A stretch of DNA of 64,000 bases from Ignavibacteria bacterium (GCA_016719565.1 JADJYU010000005.1:537232-601231), one strand, 5' to 3'; positions 1 through 10,294 are shown, counted from the first letter of the stretch. Numbers and translations are program-made. Notes: a model not told the origin generated them from the letters alone.

Positions 1-451
1 CAGGAATACCACCATTAAGATTTGAAAACTGCATAGTAAAATTAAACGGCGATGACGAATTAATTGCTTCTGAATATTTCCATCCTTCCGATGCATTTGT
101 ATTATCATTAAAAGTATTTGCATCGCTCTTTCTTTTAAAATAAACTCTTGGCTTCGTTCCGGCAGCAGTGTTTACACCATCCGTATCTGTAATTATTACA
201 TTCGTGAAAGAAATGCTTACATTACTGTTCCCCGCCGCTAAAGGACTGTATGATATAATCATCGGATTCGGATCAAGCTGTAAAAAATTTCCGGCATCTG
301 CGCCGATGTCATTGGGAGTCAGTGAAGAGCGAAGCTCTCCGTCAAAGTCTTCTGTCACTGAAACGATTGAAGTACCGTAACTTTCAACCGGAGTTGGAAA
401 TGTATTCAGTATGTGTAGATCGAGATCAGCCAGACTTCCGTTTGGGTTTAC
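1..451 (-). pseudogene. Continuation of the FG-GAP/beta-helix exported protein after a frameshift; runs off the left edge
   Basis: Reading the minus strand one frame over from the upstream gene gives an uninterrupted translation from about position 451 to the window edge. It begins YVNPNGSLADLDLHI and continues with NDIGAD and DPNPMIISYSPL. The homologous exported protein at 44599-50241 has the matching sequence at the same place (ITHVNLHIDTTLS, then PDIGSDEFN), so this is the lost C-terminal part of the same gene. A single base is missing around 449-456, next to the TAA at 448-450. Whether this is a real mutation or an assembly error cannot be decided here. The C-terminal sorting module of this protein lies outside the window. 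Confidence 0.8.
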
Positions 452-3400
452 ATATAGGGATCTGCAGAAACGCTGTTGAAATCCTGACCTGTTGCGTTTC
501 GCCAGCTGGCTAATGTAGGAGTCTGAGCGTTAAAGTATGCGACAATCCCTCCGCTTCCGTTTGCATAAAGTATGTTATAGTCTGATGTAAATCCGGGAAG
601 ATTAAAAATTCTTATACATGCATGTATTCCGCCTGAACCATTGTTTGAACGGGCATTGTAGATGCTATTGTTGATGTAGTTTCTTGGACCTGTTTGAGTG
701 GAATATACGCCATATGTAGAACCGCTGCCCCCCGCAAAAGGATTTCCTCCAATGTAAATACTGTTGTGATAGAAACTGTTCACTCCTCCCTGGTCTGAAA
801 TTCCATATATCCAACAGGGATTGTCTGCGCCGTTACCTGATGCATCTACTCCAAGTCTTATCATGTTATTTCTGTATTCAGATGTGCCGCTCATTATTCT
901 CATCCCGTGTATGCTGCCTATGTATGAATTTATTTTTAAAGAATGAATGAGATTTTTTTCAATGACATTATTGCCTGAATTATTACTGAAAAAAATTCCC
1001 ATCACATTCGCCGCCCCGCCGTTTCCGGTCAGACTTGGGTTGGTATTTGTAAGTGTATGGATTACATTTTTTGAAATGGTCTGATCACCTGATCCGTCTG
1101 ATCTTATTCCTGCCAGAGGAGCCGCAAATGAACCAAAAACTGTTCCTCCAATTGTATTCAAATTCCTTATTAAATTTTCTGAAATATCTGCAGCTCCGCC
1201 GGAATTGACAATTCCGTTTAATTCCGTACTCTGATTGGTTCCGGTATTAACAATTGATAACTCAACCGGTCCGCCAATGGTATTGTTACGGCATTCCCAG
1301 TAAGTACTTAACTCAGATTGTATTCCGTAAAGTCTTGAAGGTGCGCCATTTGTCATGTTAAGCTTAATGCCGGATAATCTATTATTTCTTGTAATGCATG
1401 TTCCGTTTCCTGACAGATAAATTCCTTTCATAGTGCAGGTGCCTGAAGCAAACCCATTTACTAAAATACTTTCCGTTAAAGCCGAATCACCAATTATATT
1501 TCCTGATTCTGTTCCGACATTTACAGATCCCCCCAAGACATTAATTCCTTTGAAAAAGTCACCACTCAAAGAATTTGATATTAAAATTGATTTGATAACA
1601 TTGCCTTGAATATTTGATGCTGCCGTAGTTCCCGCATTAAGTTCGATGGGTATGAAAAATTTTGAAAAATTTTCAAATGTAACAGTATACGTTCCGGTAC
1701 CATTAGCAGCTGAGTGTCCTATTATGTTTCCTGAAATTGTAAAGTTATTTCCGGTAGTATTATCAATTTTGATTGCGTGATGAATTATAGTAAAGTTTGT
1801 TGTCAGGGTTCTGGACTGAGTCTGATAGAATCTGTTATCTTTAATAACGATGTCAGTTGAACCCTGCCTGATAGAAATACCTGCATGAGCATAAAGTGAA
1901 TCCTGAAAATCATAAATATTACAGTTTCTTATAGTGTCACCGCTGTTGTTAAGATTGGTTGAGCTTGTTGTGCCGCCAAAATGAATTGCTCTCGAAGGAA
2001 GAGTAGAACCTGCAGGTCCGATGTCACAATAAGATACTACATTGAAGTCATTGCCCGTTAAACTGGAATTTGAAGAAAAAATAATGTTTCCTATTTCAGT
2101 TGACAATGCTCCTTTTGCTGAACCGAGTATCGTGCATCTTGTTATCACATTATATGTTGCATCGGATCTTAATCTGATCGTGGAAGTCCCTGGAAAATTT
2201 TCAAATGACGGAACGGATCTGGGGTTTGAAATGGTAAGTGTATTCCCGCCTGTATTCAAACCGTCAATAGTTACATTGTCAGCGCCGTTCAGATCGATCA
2301 GAGGTAATCCATTGTTTATATTACCTGTTACATTTCTTGCTTCACCGCCGTCAGGTTTTATCAGAATTGAATTCCAAGCGCCGTTATTTAAAACAGCGCC
2401 TGTTGGCGGTTCGGTTGTATTTCCAGTTATTGAGATTGTAATGTTTGCGCCGGTTTGCGGCATGCTGTTAATCACCGCAAAAGCATCGGCTAAATTTTGA
2501 TATGTTCCGTTTGGTGACATTGCACCGCTGACTACAACATTTCCTGAATCTGCTGCACCATGAAAGACAAAAGCTTTAGGTGAATATGGAGTTAAAAGCA
2601 CATCGTCAAATCCGTCATTATTGACATCGCCTGCAGTTCCGACAACAATTCCGTATGCGGCTGACGATGCATCTCCTTCTGAGATCCAAACACTGTTTGC
2701 TGAAAGTCCTGCAGAGGAACCTTTATAAACAAATGCTTTTCCATAAGGCGAATTATTTGGAGCGCCGACTATTAAATCAGAAAATCCGTCTCCGTTATAA
2801 TCACCGGCTGTAGCCGCCCATTGTCCGAAATTTGAATTTGCATCGCCGATGGCAGTCCAGTTGGCTGAAGCAGATACTCCTGAAGAGTTTCCGAAGTGAA
2901 CATAAGCTTTTCCTGTCCCGCCTGCGTTATCATCAGGCGCTCCGACTACTATGTCATCGTATCCGTCGCTGTTCACATCTCCTGCGTTATGCACACTGTA
3001 ACCAAATCTCTGATTTGAAAACTCACCGGTTCCTGTCCATACCGGAGTAATTGATAATCCCGAAGCCGAACCCAGATAAACAAACACCTGACCTGCCGCG
3101 CCGGAATTAACCGGAGCTCCGACTATTATATCTGAATATCCGTCATTGTTAACATCGCCTGCATTGCGGACTCTGTGCCCGAATTGTCCGAAGCTCTGAG
3201 TACCTTCTTTCTGCCAGTCCGGCATTGCTGACAATCCCGAATCGCTGCCGTAGAAAATTAATACTGCACCTTTATTTGAAGCTGAATCCAAACCTCCGTA
3301 TGCTGAGCTGACGATTACGTCATCATATCCGTCACCGTTTGCATCTCCTGCTGTTGAAACCGACCTTCCGAAATCAGTTGTCGTTCCGGTATAAGTCCAT

Positions 3401-3906
3401 GAAGGTGCTGCAGACGGACCTGTTGATGAACCGCAATATACCAGAGCTCTCCCTTTGCTGTTGCTTCCAACTTTGTAACCGGGTTCGCCTATTATTATGT
3501 CATCATATCCGTCACCGTTAACATCACCTGCATTTGCAAGACTATGCGCGTAAGCTGAACCTTCATTTGCGCCGATGTCCGACCATACCGGAGACGCCGC
3601 AAGTCCTGATGAAGATCCGAGAAATACGTAAGCCTTTCCGTCATTTGTAAAGTTAGTTGTGTTCTCTTTCTTTCCTATAATCACATCATCGTATCCGTCA
3701 CCATTCACATCGCCGGCTGTTGAAGATGCCGACCCGAAGCTGTAACCGAAATTAACCTCCCAATCCGGCGCATCAGAGATTGTCATTAATGCTTCATTCG
3801 AATTCTGTTTATTTCCGGATTCAAGAGTAAAGCTCGATATTAAAATGATTGTTAGACTGAGCATCATCAGCGATGTCAGTTTTTTAACTGCTGAAGTAAA
3901 TTTCAT
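448..3906 (-). CDS. Exported FG-GAP propeller plus parallel beta-helix protein (pair A1), frameshifted
   Basis: The protein starts with a hydrophobic signal sequence (MKFTSAVKKLTSLMMLSLTI). An in-frame start at 4062 would add 52 residues before it. Seven FG-GAP blades follow (AGDVNGDGYDDVIIG type with DxNxDGxxD calcium loops), enough for one seven-bladed integrin-like propeller. From about position 2530 down to 450 the sequence is a NosD-like right-handed parallel beta-helix full of short NxI/GNxI strands. Its first segment (ITGNTTEPPTGA) is closely related to the helix of the protein at 44599-50241. The frame breaks at 448 and continues to the window edge. A subfamily-A helical partner at 4250 is transcribed divergently 187 bases from the upstream start. 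The protein is probably surface-displayed or secreted; the ligand is unknown. Confidence 0.82.
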   Translation of the reverse strand: MKFTSAVKKLTSLMMLSLTIILISSFTLESGNKQNSNEALMTISDAPDWEVNFGYSFGSASSTAGDVNGDGYDDVIIGKKENTTNFTNDGKAYVFLGSSSGLAASPVWSDIGANEGSAYAHSLANAGDVNGDGYDDIIIGEPGYKVGSNSKGRALVYCGSSTGPSAAPSWTYTGTTTDFGRSVSTAGDANGDGYDDVIVSSAYGGLDSASNKGAVLIFYGSDSGLSAMPDWQKEGTQSFGQFGHRVRNAGDVNNDGYSDIIVGAPVNSGAAGQVFVYLGSASGLSITPVWTGTGEFSNQRFGYSVHNAGDVNSDGYDDIVVGAPDDNAGGTGKAYVHFGNSSGVSASANWTAIGDANSNFGQWAATAGDYNGDGFSDLIVGAPNNSPYGKAFVYKGSSAGLSANSVWISEGDASSAAYGIVVGTAGDVNNDGFDDVLLTPYSPKAFVFHGAADSGNVVVSGAMSPNGTYQNLADAFAVINSMPQTGANITISITGNTTEPPTGAVLNNGAWNSILIKPDGGEARNVTGNINNGLPLIDLNGADNVTIDGLNTGGNTLTISNPRSVPSFENFPGTSTIRLRSDATYNVITRCTILGSAKGALSTEIGNIIFSSNSSLTGNDFNVVSYCDIGPAGSTLPSRAIHFGGTTSSTNLNNSGDTIRNCNIYDFQDSLYAHAGISIRQGSTDIVIKDNRFYQTQSRTLTTNFTIIHHAIKIDNTTGNNFTISGNIIGHSAANGTGTYTVTFENFSKFFIPIELNAGTTAASNIQGNVIKSILISNSLSGDFFKGINVLGGSVNVGTESGNIIGDSALTESILVNGFASGTCTMKGIYLSGNGTCITRNNRLSGIKLNMTNGAPSRLYGIQSELSTYWECRNNTIGGPVELSIVNTGTNQSTELNGIVNSGGAADISENLIRNLNTIGGTVFGSFAAPLAGIRSDGSGDQTISKNVIHTLTNTNPSLTGNGGAANVMGIFFSNNSGNNVIEKNLIHSLKINSYIGSIHGMRIMSGTSEYRNNMIRLGVDASGNGADNPCWIYGISDQGGVNSFYHNSIYIGGNPFAGGSGSTYGVYSTQTGPRNYINNSIYNARSNNGSGGIHACIRIFNLPGFTSDYNILYANGSGGIVAYFNAQTPTLASWRNATGQDFNSVSADPYM

Positions 3907-4062
3907 TTTATGATTATCCCCGAAGCCCGGCAGCCATGATTTATTTAACGAAGCTGGTTTATTTAAACCATTGACAGCAGGGCTTACGGGGAGTAAGTTA
4001 GAACCTGTAAATTTAAACAGTGATTTGTTTTTTTTCGATAAGAAATTGTTAATTTGAAACAT

Positions 4063-4249
4063 GATTACCCCCGTAATTTGATTTTAAAATTTAAGCAAAT
4101 TATGGATTCGGCTGATATGTTACAAAGAGATTTTAGATTGAAAATAACAGAGTCATTTGTGTGAATACTGTTTAATGTTGCATTTTTTAACAATAATAGC
4201 AATTTTCAACCTGTTAAAGTAACATACTGTATTTAAAACTAACTGATAA
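4063..4249. promoter_or_regulatory. Divergent intergenic region of pair A1
   Basis: This 187-base region separates the exported gene from its plus-strand helical partner. Its left part (CCCCGTAATTTGATTTTAAAA, then CAAATTATGG and AAAGAGATTTTA) aligns with the left part of the A2 region at 50242-50310. It is therefore probably a conserved control region. No clear promoter boxes could be assigned by eye. Confidence 0.5.
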
Positions 4250-5728
4250 TTGACCGATACTAAATTAATTAATCTGCTGAAAAAATTTTCTCCCGATGAA
4301 ATGAGAGAGCTTGAAAAATATATCGCCTCTCCGTATTTCAGCAGATCAAGAGATCTCAATCCTTTCTTCAAAACACTTAAGCAGTTTTATCCGGATTTTT
4401 CAAATGAAAAATTATCGGTTGAATATGTATTCACTTCATTGTATCCGGGGAAAAGTTTTGAACAGGTGAAGTCAAATAATCTGATCAAAACATTGTCATC
4501 CGAAATGTTTCAGATGTGCAAGGAATTTCTTATTCAGTATGAATTTGCTAAAGATAAAAAGCGGAGAGAATATTATCTCCTTAATCAGCTGCGTAAGAAA
4601 AAGCACAGCCGGGAATTTGAAAAAGACCTGAAGAAAATTACTGATGAAGACGATTTCAAAAATAAGGGAAGCGTTGAATACTTTATTGAAAATTATTTTT
4701 TTAACACTGTCTGCAGGGAATACTATTTAGACAATGATGATTTTAAAAATACTTATGAATCCGTTTTGTCTTCCGGAGAATTCATTGCAGTCATGGCGCT
4801 TATAAAATGTCTGCGGAATTCAGATGAAAGAACTTTAGCCGATGTTTACAATCTTGACACGAGGTATAATCTGATCGATAACTTATTTAATCATCTTGAC
4901 ATCACATCGCTTTTGAATGAGATGAAAAAAAATAATGACAGGTTTTATCCGTATGTATATACATATTATCTCATTCACAAGCTAAATACCGAAAAGAAGA
5001 AAGAGATATATTATGAGCTGAAAAATTATTTGAATGAACATATAGATTATTTCGGAAAGGATGAATTATATATTTTAAAAAGTATTCTCCTTACATTTTG
5101 TTCTATAGTAATCGCCGGAACGGACAGAGCGCAATTTCAGAGAGAGCAGTTTGAAATATATGACGGTAATCTGAAACTCGGCATTTATAAAAGAAGCAGT
5201 GAAGAAGATTTTCATGTAGTGCTATTCAGAAATATGGCTCTAACCTCTGCAGTGACGGGAGAGTTTGACTGGCTGGAAAAATTCATAGTTAAGTATTCTC
5301 CGGAGCTTCCGGCAGAGCACAGGGAGAACATGATAAATTTTTCCAATGCAATGCTCTTTTATTTTAAAAATGAATTTGAAAAATCGCTTGAGTATTTTTC
5401 GAAAATAAAATTAAACCTTTTCTTTTTTAAAATAGATGTAAGGATCTTTCAGCTGAGAATATATTATGAATTAAATTACTTTGAACAGGCATATTCACTC
5501 ATCGATTCCACCGCGCATATTTTAACTGACACACAGGAAGCTTCAGAATTAATGTCAGTCAGCACTAAGAATTTTTTAAAATATTACAGACAGATCTTTA
5601 AACTTAAGCAAACGAAAAAAACCGACAAAGCTGAACTGAACTTAATCCTGAAAAACATTTCCGAAGAAAAAATACTTGCTTCGCGTGACTGGTTGGTTTC
5701 TAAAATAAATGATTTAAATACCGGATAA
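4250..5728 (+). CDS. Soluble helical repeat protein, partner subfamily A (A1), unknown function
   Basis: This 492-residue protein has no signal peptide or membrane segment, so it is predicted cytoplasmic. The N-terminal ~100 residues form the family's hallmark domain: KLINLLKKFSPDEMRELEKY, then SPYF, FYPDF and a second helical block ending KEFL. The rest is helical and TPR-like; the segment around residues 375-425 reads FEKSLEYFSKIKLN and YYELNYFEQAYSL. The start is TTG, chosen because the paralogue at 50416 begins MTDSKLINML with ATG in the same place. Shared A-subfamily blocks with 50416 include HVVLFRN and the HRENM helix. I recall this N-terminal domain only from uncharacterised Bacteroidota proteins. 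A role as a dedicated regulator or cytoplasmic factor for the divergent exported gene is inference from gene pairing. Confidence 0.85.
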   Translation: MTDTKLINLLKKFSPDEMRELEKYIASPYFSRSRDLNPFFKTLKQFYPDFSNEKLSVEYVFTSLYPGKSFEQVKSNNLIKTLSSEMFQMCKEFLIQYEFAKDKKRREYYLLNQLRKKKHSREFEKDLKKITDEDDFKNKGSVEYFIENYFFNTVCREYYLDNDDFKNTYESVLSSGEFIAVMALIKCLRNSDERTLADVYNLDTRYNLIDNLFNHLDITSLLNEMKKNNDRFYPYVYTYYLIHKLNTEKKKEIYYELKNYLNEHIDYFGKDELYILKSILLTFCSIVIAGTDRAQFQREQFEIYDGNLKLGIYKRSSEEDFHVVLFRNMALTSAVTGEFDWLEKFIVKYSPELPAEHRENMINFSNAMLFYFKNEFEKSLEYFSKIKLNLFFFKIDVRIFQLRIYYELNYFEQAYSLIDSTAHILTDTQEASELMSVSTKNFLKYYRQIFKLKQTKKTDKAELNLILKNISEEKILASRDWLVSKINDLNTG

Positions 5729-5730
5729 TC

Positions 5731-7020
5731 TTAAACCGCAAGCTAAAGATTGCGACTACGATTCTATAAATTCAATTTACAAATTGCCTAAGTAGCCGCA
5801 GACTTCAGCCTGCGGTAAATATATTCTATTTTTTACTTAAGATAACCGCATGGTTACAAATTAAAATTCTTTTGTGAAATTGCTTTATAAATTACCGCAA
5901 GCTAAATCATGCGGCTACGATTCTATAAATTCAATTTACAAATTGCCTAAGTAGCCGCAGGCTTCAGCCTGCGGTAAATATATTTTATTTTTTACATAAG
6001 ATAACCGCATGGTTACAATTTAAAATTCTTTTGTGAAATTGCTTTATAAATTACCGCAAGCTAAATATTGCGGCTACGGTACTAAAATTCAATTTACAAA
6101 TTGCTTAAGTAGCCGCAGGCTTCAGCCTGCGGAAAATATTTTTTATTTTTACATAAGATAACCGCATGGTTACAATTTAAAATTCTTTTGTGAAATTGCT
6201 TTATAAATTACCGCAAGCTAAAGATTGCGTCTACGATTCTATAAATTCAATTTACAAATTGCCTAAGTAGCCGCAGGCTTCAGCCTGCGGTAAATATATT
6301 TTATTTTTTACATAAGATAACCGCATGGTTACAATTTAAAATTCTTTTGTGAAATTGCTTTATAAATTACCGCAAGCTAAATATTGCGGATACGATTCTA
6401 TAAATTCAATTTACAAATTGCCTAAGTAGCCACAGGCTTCAGCCTGCGGAAAATATAATATTTTTATTACATAAGATAACCGCATGTTTACAATTTAAAA
6501 TTCTTTGTGAAATTGCTTTATAAATTACCGCAAGCTAAAGCTTGCGGCTACGATTCTATAAATTCAATTTACAAATTGCCTAAGTAGCCGCAGGCTTCAG
6601 CCTGCGGAAAATATAATATTTTTATTACATAAGATAACCGCATGTTTACAATTTAAAATTCTTTGTGAAATTGCTTTATAAATTACCGCAAGCTAAAAGC
6701 TGCGGCTACGATTCTATAAATTCAATTTACAAATTGCCTGAGTAGCCGCAGGCTTCAGCCTGCGGTAAATATATTTTATTTTTTACATAAGATAACCGCA
6801 TGTTTACAATTTAAAATTCTTTGTGAAATTGCTTTATAAATTACCGCAAGCTAAAGCTTGCGGCTACGATTCTATAAATTCAATTTACAAATTGCCTGAG
6901 TAGCCGCAGGCTTCAGCCTGCGGTAAATATATTTTATTTTTTACATAAGATAACCGCATGTTTACAATTTAAAATTTGACTTTATTAATATGCCGCAAGC
7001 TAAAGCTTGCGGCTACGATA
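5731..7020. repeat. Tandem array of 157-159 bp units carrying facing REP-type hairpins (BIME-like)
   Basis: The motif ACCGCAAGCTAAA recurs near 5733, 5892, 6051, 6208, 6367, 6525, 6683, 6841 and 6991, giving eight full units and a partial ninth. Each unit has two palindromes in opposite orientation: CCGCAAGCT..AGCTTGCGG followed by CTAC, and GTAG followed by CCGCAGGCT..AGCCTGCGG. The GTAG feet face each other across about 35 bases. A third small palindrome, TAACCGCATGGTTA, sits in most units. GTAG-footed hairpins are the hallmark of REP elements mobilised by RAYT (TnpA-REP) transposases, but no such transposase is in the window. The array fills the gap between two convergent genes. Confidence 0.9.
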
Positions 7021-7024
7021 CTTA

Positions 7025-7126
7025 ATTTCAAATTAAAAATTTTAAATACTTAATTTTTATCTCCGGTATATATTTTAAATTCACGGCTCCTTATTTGACA
7101 TTTGAAATTTGTAATTTGCAATTGAA
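7025..7126. repeat. Dispersed AT-rich CAAATT/ATTTG palindromic element
   Basis: The arms TTTCAAATTAAAAATTTTAAATAC and TATTTGACATTTGAAATTTG flank an AT-rich centre with CACGGCTCC. The element directly abuts the stop codon of the minus-strand gene at 7127. Copies occur at 13246-13802, 17838-17945, 24716-24815, 33007-33125, 33185-33292, and partially at 44563-44598 and 62669-62700. Confidence 0.7.
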
Positions 7127-10100
7127 TTATGGTCTTATGACACCTACAAAATTTAACCCGTTATTATCCGCAAACACAGCGTCATCAAGGTCAGTTACTC
7201 TGTCGCCGTTTACATCCGTCGGCAGATATCCCGATGCAAAATTGAATGCCTCATTGTCGATGAGACTTCCGTCTGTCAGATCAACTGTCCCGTCCTGATT
7301 TACGTCGCCGCTGTACAGACAAAACTTTGCGCCTTTTAGTACCATATTATTTCCGAATGCCTGACTTGCAGCAAGTGTGAAATCATATTTTAAAGTAGCG
7401 CCGACTGTATATGACTGCCCTGTCATGCTCCACGTTTCAATAGAATTTCGATGCTTAAGCTGAATGTAATATGTCCCGGTCGGAGCACTGGCAAATATGT
7501 ATCCTGCTGCGAATGTTACAGAATCCAGAATTGATTTTGCGGAATCTACTATATTATATGGTGATGCAGTATTTCTGAAAAATGCTCTTACTGTATCTCT
7601 CATATTTAATTTATTAATTCCCGTATTATAAAATGCTTCCATTATTGTACTAATTACAGCGGAAACTCCGGATGAATCCGCTGACCATCTTGAGAAAGAA
7701 GTCAGTCCCGAAAGTGTAATTTCGTTTGTTACAATATTGACACTTCCGCCCATATTAAGCCAGGTGCTTCCTGAGTTTGTAGATTTGAATAATTTCAGTG
7801 AAGGCTCGGGTTTTCCGTTCAATTCAGTATCATCGAATTTATAAACAAGTGTGGCATTAAGTCCGGAATTGTTGGCCGGAGTAATGTCAAAATATCTTCT
7901 GATACTTGTTCCGCCGCTGAGCCCTGTCTGAACAGTATGTCCTCTTCTGATCTCAGTACTTCCCAGATTGGAAGAAGACGTTAAAACAGCTCCCATTCCG
8001 GCTACATTCAAACTACCCGGAGAGTTTATATTCCGGGTAGTTGAAATATAACCTGTTGTTCCGAAAACAGTATTACCCGGGGTTTCGGTCATATATCCAT
8101 CCGGAGTAATTGTAATTATCCTTCCGTTCAAATTAAGATCGCCCTGAATAACGGAAAGTGTATCCGGTATTGTGATATTTCCAAGCAGTGTTGCCCCGGC
8201 TGGATTATTAATTTTTATTCCGGCGTAATTTATGTTTGTTACAGAAACACTCTGAAGACCGGTACCATTATAAATTATAGCACTGTTAGATGTAATAAAA
8301 GTACCGTTTTGCGCGATTGGATTTGACGCTGTGAAGCCGGCCATGCTGTTACTAATGTCGAATGCTCCTCCTGAATTTATTGTCATGTTCCAGAACTGAT
8401 GATTGCTGTTAAGTGTAACTGCTGCACCGGTCAGGATGCTTGTATTTGATGTAAATGAACCGGTCCCGGACAGAGCTGCAACTGAATTAAATCTAAAAAA
8501 CCGGTGACTGACCAATCCGTTATTTACGAATGAAGACCCGTAGAAAGTAAAGATTTTGCTGACTGATGTATGCGATGTAATTGTTCCGTTATTTATTACA
8601 TTTCCATAGACATCAAGACTGAAATTTTGGTTAAAAAATGTCAGATATGAACCTAAAGTTCCTCCTGAGTCAATTGTAACATCTCCGAATAATTTCCCCA
8701 GATAAGGAGATGAAAGATCGGTTGCTGTTACAGTGCTCCCTGAAGTTACTTTTAAAGGCGCATTAAAAGCTGAACCTCCTCTTAAGTTAAAAGTCACCGT
8801 ATTCTGAGTCTTGAATAAACCTGAATTCGCTATTGTCGCGCCGCTGTTAAGCACTAAAGTTCCTGAAGTATAATTGATTGTATAACCGTTCGGATCAAGT
8901 ACTGCTCCGGAAGTAAAAATGAATTGATTTGAAGGAGAGAAAGTAACATTTGAAAGCAGAGTAATATTTCCGTTTGCCCCGATAGCCATATAATTAGTTG
9001 GAGTAAATGCTCCTGATCCTGTTACTGTACAAACAGAATCCATTGTAAATATTGCTGAGTTTATAGTGCCGTTATTTATAAGTACAGAACCTTTGAAAGT
9101 ATGTCTCTTATTACCATTTTGCGCAATTGATGTTAATGTCCCGTTGTTCGTTAAATTTCCATAGTATTCAAGCGTGTATGCTGTATTGGAAGATGTCAGA
9201 AATGTTCCGAGTATTCCCCCGGCATCTACTGTCACGTCACCGTATAATCTTCCGATATATGGTGATGTAAAATCAGTTGCTCTTAATGTACTTCCTGAAG
9301 TTACATTCAAAGGCGCATTAAAAGCTGAACCTGCTCTTAAATTAAATGTAACTGCGTTTTGAGTTCTGACTAAACCTGAATTTAAAATTGTACCGCCGTT
9401 TTGAATTTCTAAAGTCCCTGAGGTATAGTTAACAGTATTACCGTTCGGATTCAGAATTCCGCCTGTCAAAATATAAAAATCACCTCCGGGAGAAAAATTA
9501 ACATCTGAAAGCAGTGTAATATTTCCGTTTGTTCCGACAGACAGATAGTTAGTAGGAGAGAAAGTTCCGGTCCCTGAAACAGTCGCAGTAGAATCCATAT
9601 TAAAAATTGACGGATTTATGACGCCGTTATTAATAAGTACAGCACCTTTGAAAGTATGTCTTTTATTATCTGCTACTGCCGGAGCGGATGTAATAGTACC
9701 GTTGTTTGTTAAATTTCCATAAAATTCAAGATTATAATCAGCGTTATGAAATGACAAATATGAACCTAATATTGCTCCCGAGTCAACAGTAACCGGTCCG
9801 TATAATCTTCCAATCCGGGGAGCTGTAAGATCCGTTGCTCTGACGGAACCCGAAGCTATTCTCAACCCGGCGCTGAAGATTCCGGAGGATTTTAAATCCA
9901 TTGTCATCGGTCCCTGCACTTTAAAAGTACCTGCGCCGGAAACTGTCGCCCCAATAAGTGTAAAAGTACTTGCATTTCCGGGATAAGTTAAGGTAATACC
10001 GGAATTTATTGAAAGCGTTGCTCCGGTTTGAATTGTAATCTGATCTGCAGTGACATCAGCTGTTACAGTTACGACATAGGGAGGAAATAAATTAATAGTA

Positions 10101-10294
10101 CCGCTTAGATTATCCGGAGTAATAGTTGCCGCAATCCAGTTAGCCCCGCCGTTCGTTGACATCTCCCAGGTAGAAGTCGAATTCCAGTCGCCTGACACAA
10201 TGCTTCTGAATAATTCATTAGCTGAAAAGACAGGTTTCCCTGTTGTAGTAATTATTGCAAAGATAAACAGGAAGGAAATAATTTTTTTTTTCAT
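7127..10294 (-). CDS. Exported adhesin-like stacked-repeat protein with dockerin-like tail (pair B1)
   Basis: The 1055-residue protein has a signal peptide (MKKKIISFLFIFAIITTTGK, cleavage near FSA). It then carries the GDWNST/WEMSTNGG motif also found in the protein at 37424-41599. The body has about three copies of a ~145-residue beta-stack (GDVTVDxGGxLG, YYGNLTNNGT, NYTSGTL, FNAPL), probably a beta-solenoid. The C-terminal ~170 residues are the shared tail: a beta domain (FYNTGINKLNMRDTVRAF, then HRNSIETWSM) and a dockerin-like pair of calcium loops (GDVNQDGTVDLTDGSLIDN and TDVNGDRVTDLDDAV), ending VGVIRP. The start has a fair ribosome site (GAAAGG, 8 bases upstream). The divergent partner is the B protein at 11818; an IS element now lies between them. 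Confidence 0.85.
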   Translation of the reverse strand: MKKKIISFLFIFAIITTTGKPVFSANELFRSIVSGDWNSTSTWEMSTNGGANWIAATITPDNLSGTINLFPPYVVTVTADVTADQITIQTGATLSINSGITLTYPGNASTFTLIGATVSGAGTFKVQGPMTMDLKSSGIFSAGLRIASGSVRATDLTAPRIGRLYGPVTVDSGAILGSYLSFHNADYNLEFYGNLTNNGTITSAPAVADNKRHTFKGAVLINNGVINPSIFNMDSTATVSGTGTFSPTNYLSVGTNGNITLLSDVNFSPGGDFYILTGGILNPNGNTVNYTSGTLEIQNGGTILNSGLVRTQNAVTFNLRAGSAFNAPLNVTSGSTLRATDFTSPYIGRLYGDVTVDAGGILGTFLTSSNTAYTLEYYGNLTNNGTLTSIAQNGNKRHTFKGSVLINNGTINSAIFTMDSVCTVTGSGAFTPTNYMAIGANGNITLLSNVTFSPSNQFIFTSGAVLDPNGYTINYTSGTLVLNSGATIANSGLFKTQNTVTFNLRGGSAFNAPLKVTSGSTVTATDLSSPYLGKLFGDVTIDSGGTLGSYLTFFNQNFSLDVYGNVINNGTITSHTSVSKIFTFYGSSFVNNGLVSHRFFRFNSVAALSGTGSFTSNTSILTGAAVTLNSNHQFWNMTINSGGAFDISNSMAGFTASNPIAQNGTFITSNSAIIYNGTGLQSVSVTNINYAGIKINNPAGATLLGNITIPDTLSVIQGDLNLNGRIITITPDGYMTETPGNTVFGTTGYISTTRNINSPGSLNVAGMGAVLTSSSNLGSTEIRRGHTVQTGLSGGTSIRRYFDITPANNSGLNATLVYKFDDTELNGKPEPSLKLFKSTNSGSTWLNMGGSVNIVTNEITLSGLTSFSRWSADSSGVSAVISTIMEAFYNTGINKLNMRDTVRAFFRNTASPYNIVDSAKSILDSVTFAAGYIFASAPTGTYYIQLKHRNSIETWSMTGQSYTVGATLKYDFTLAASQAFGNNMVLKGAKFCLYSGDVNQDGTVDLTDGSLIDNEAFNFASGYLPTDVNGDRVTDLDDAVFADNNGLNFVGVIRP

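Noticed and set aside
5731..7020. 158-bp repeats as a possible CRISPR or rRNA-like array
   Set aside because: Units are contiguous near-identical copies of paired REP hairpins without spacers.
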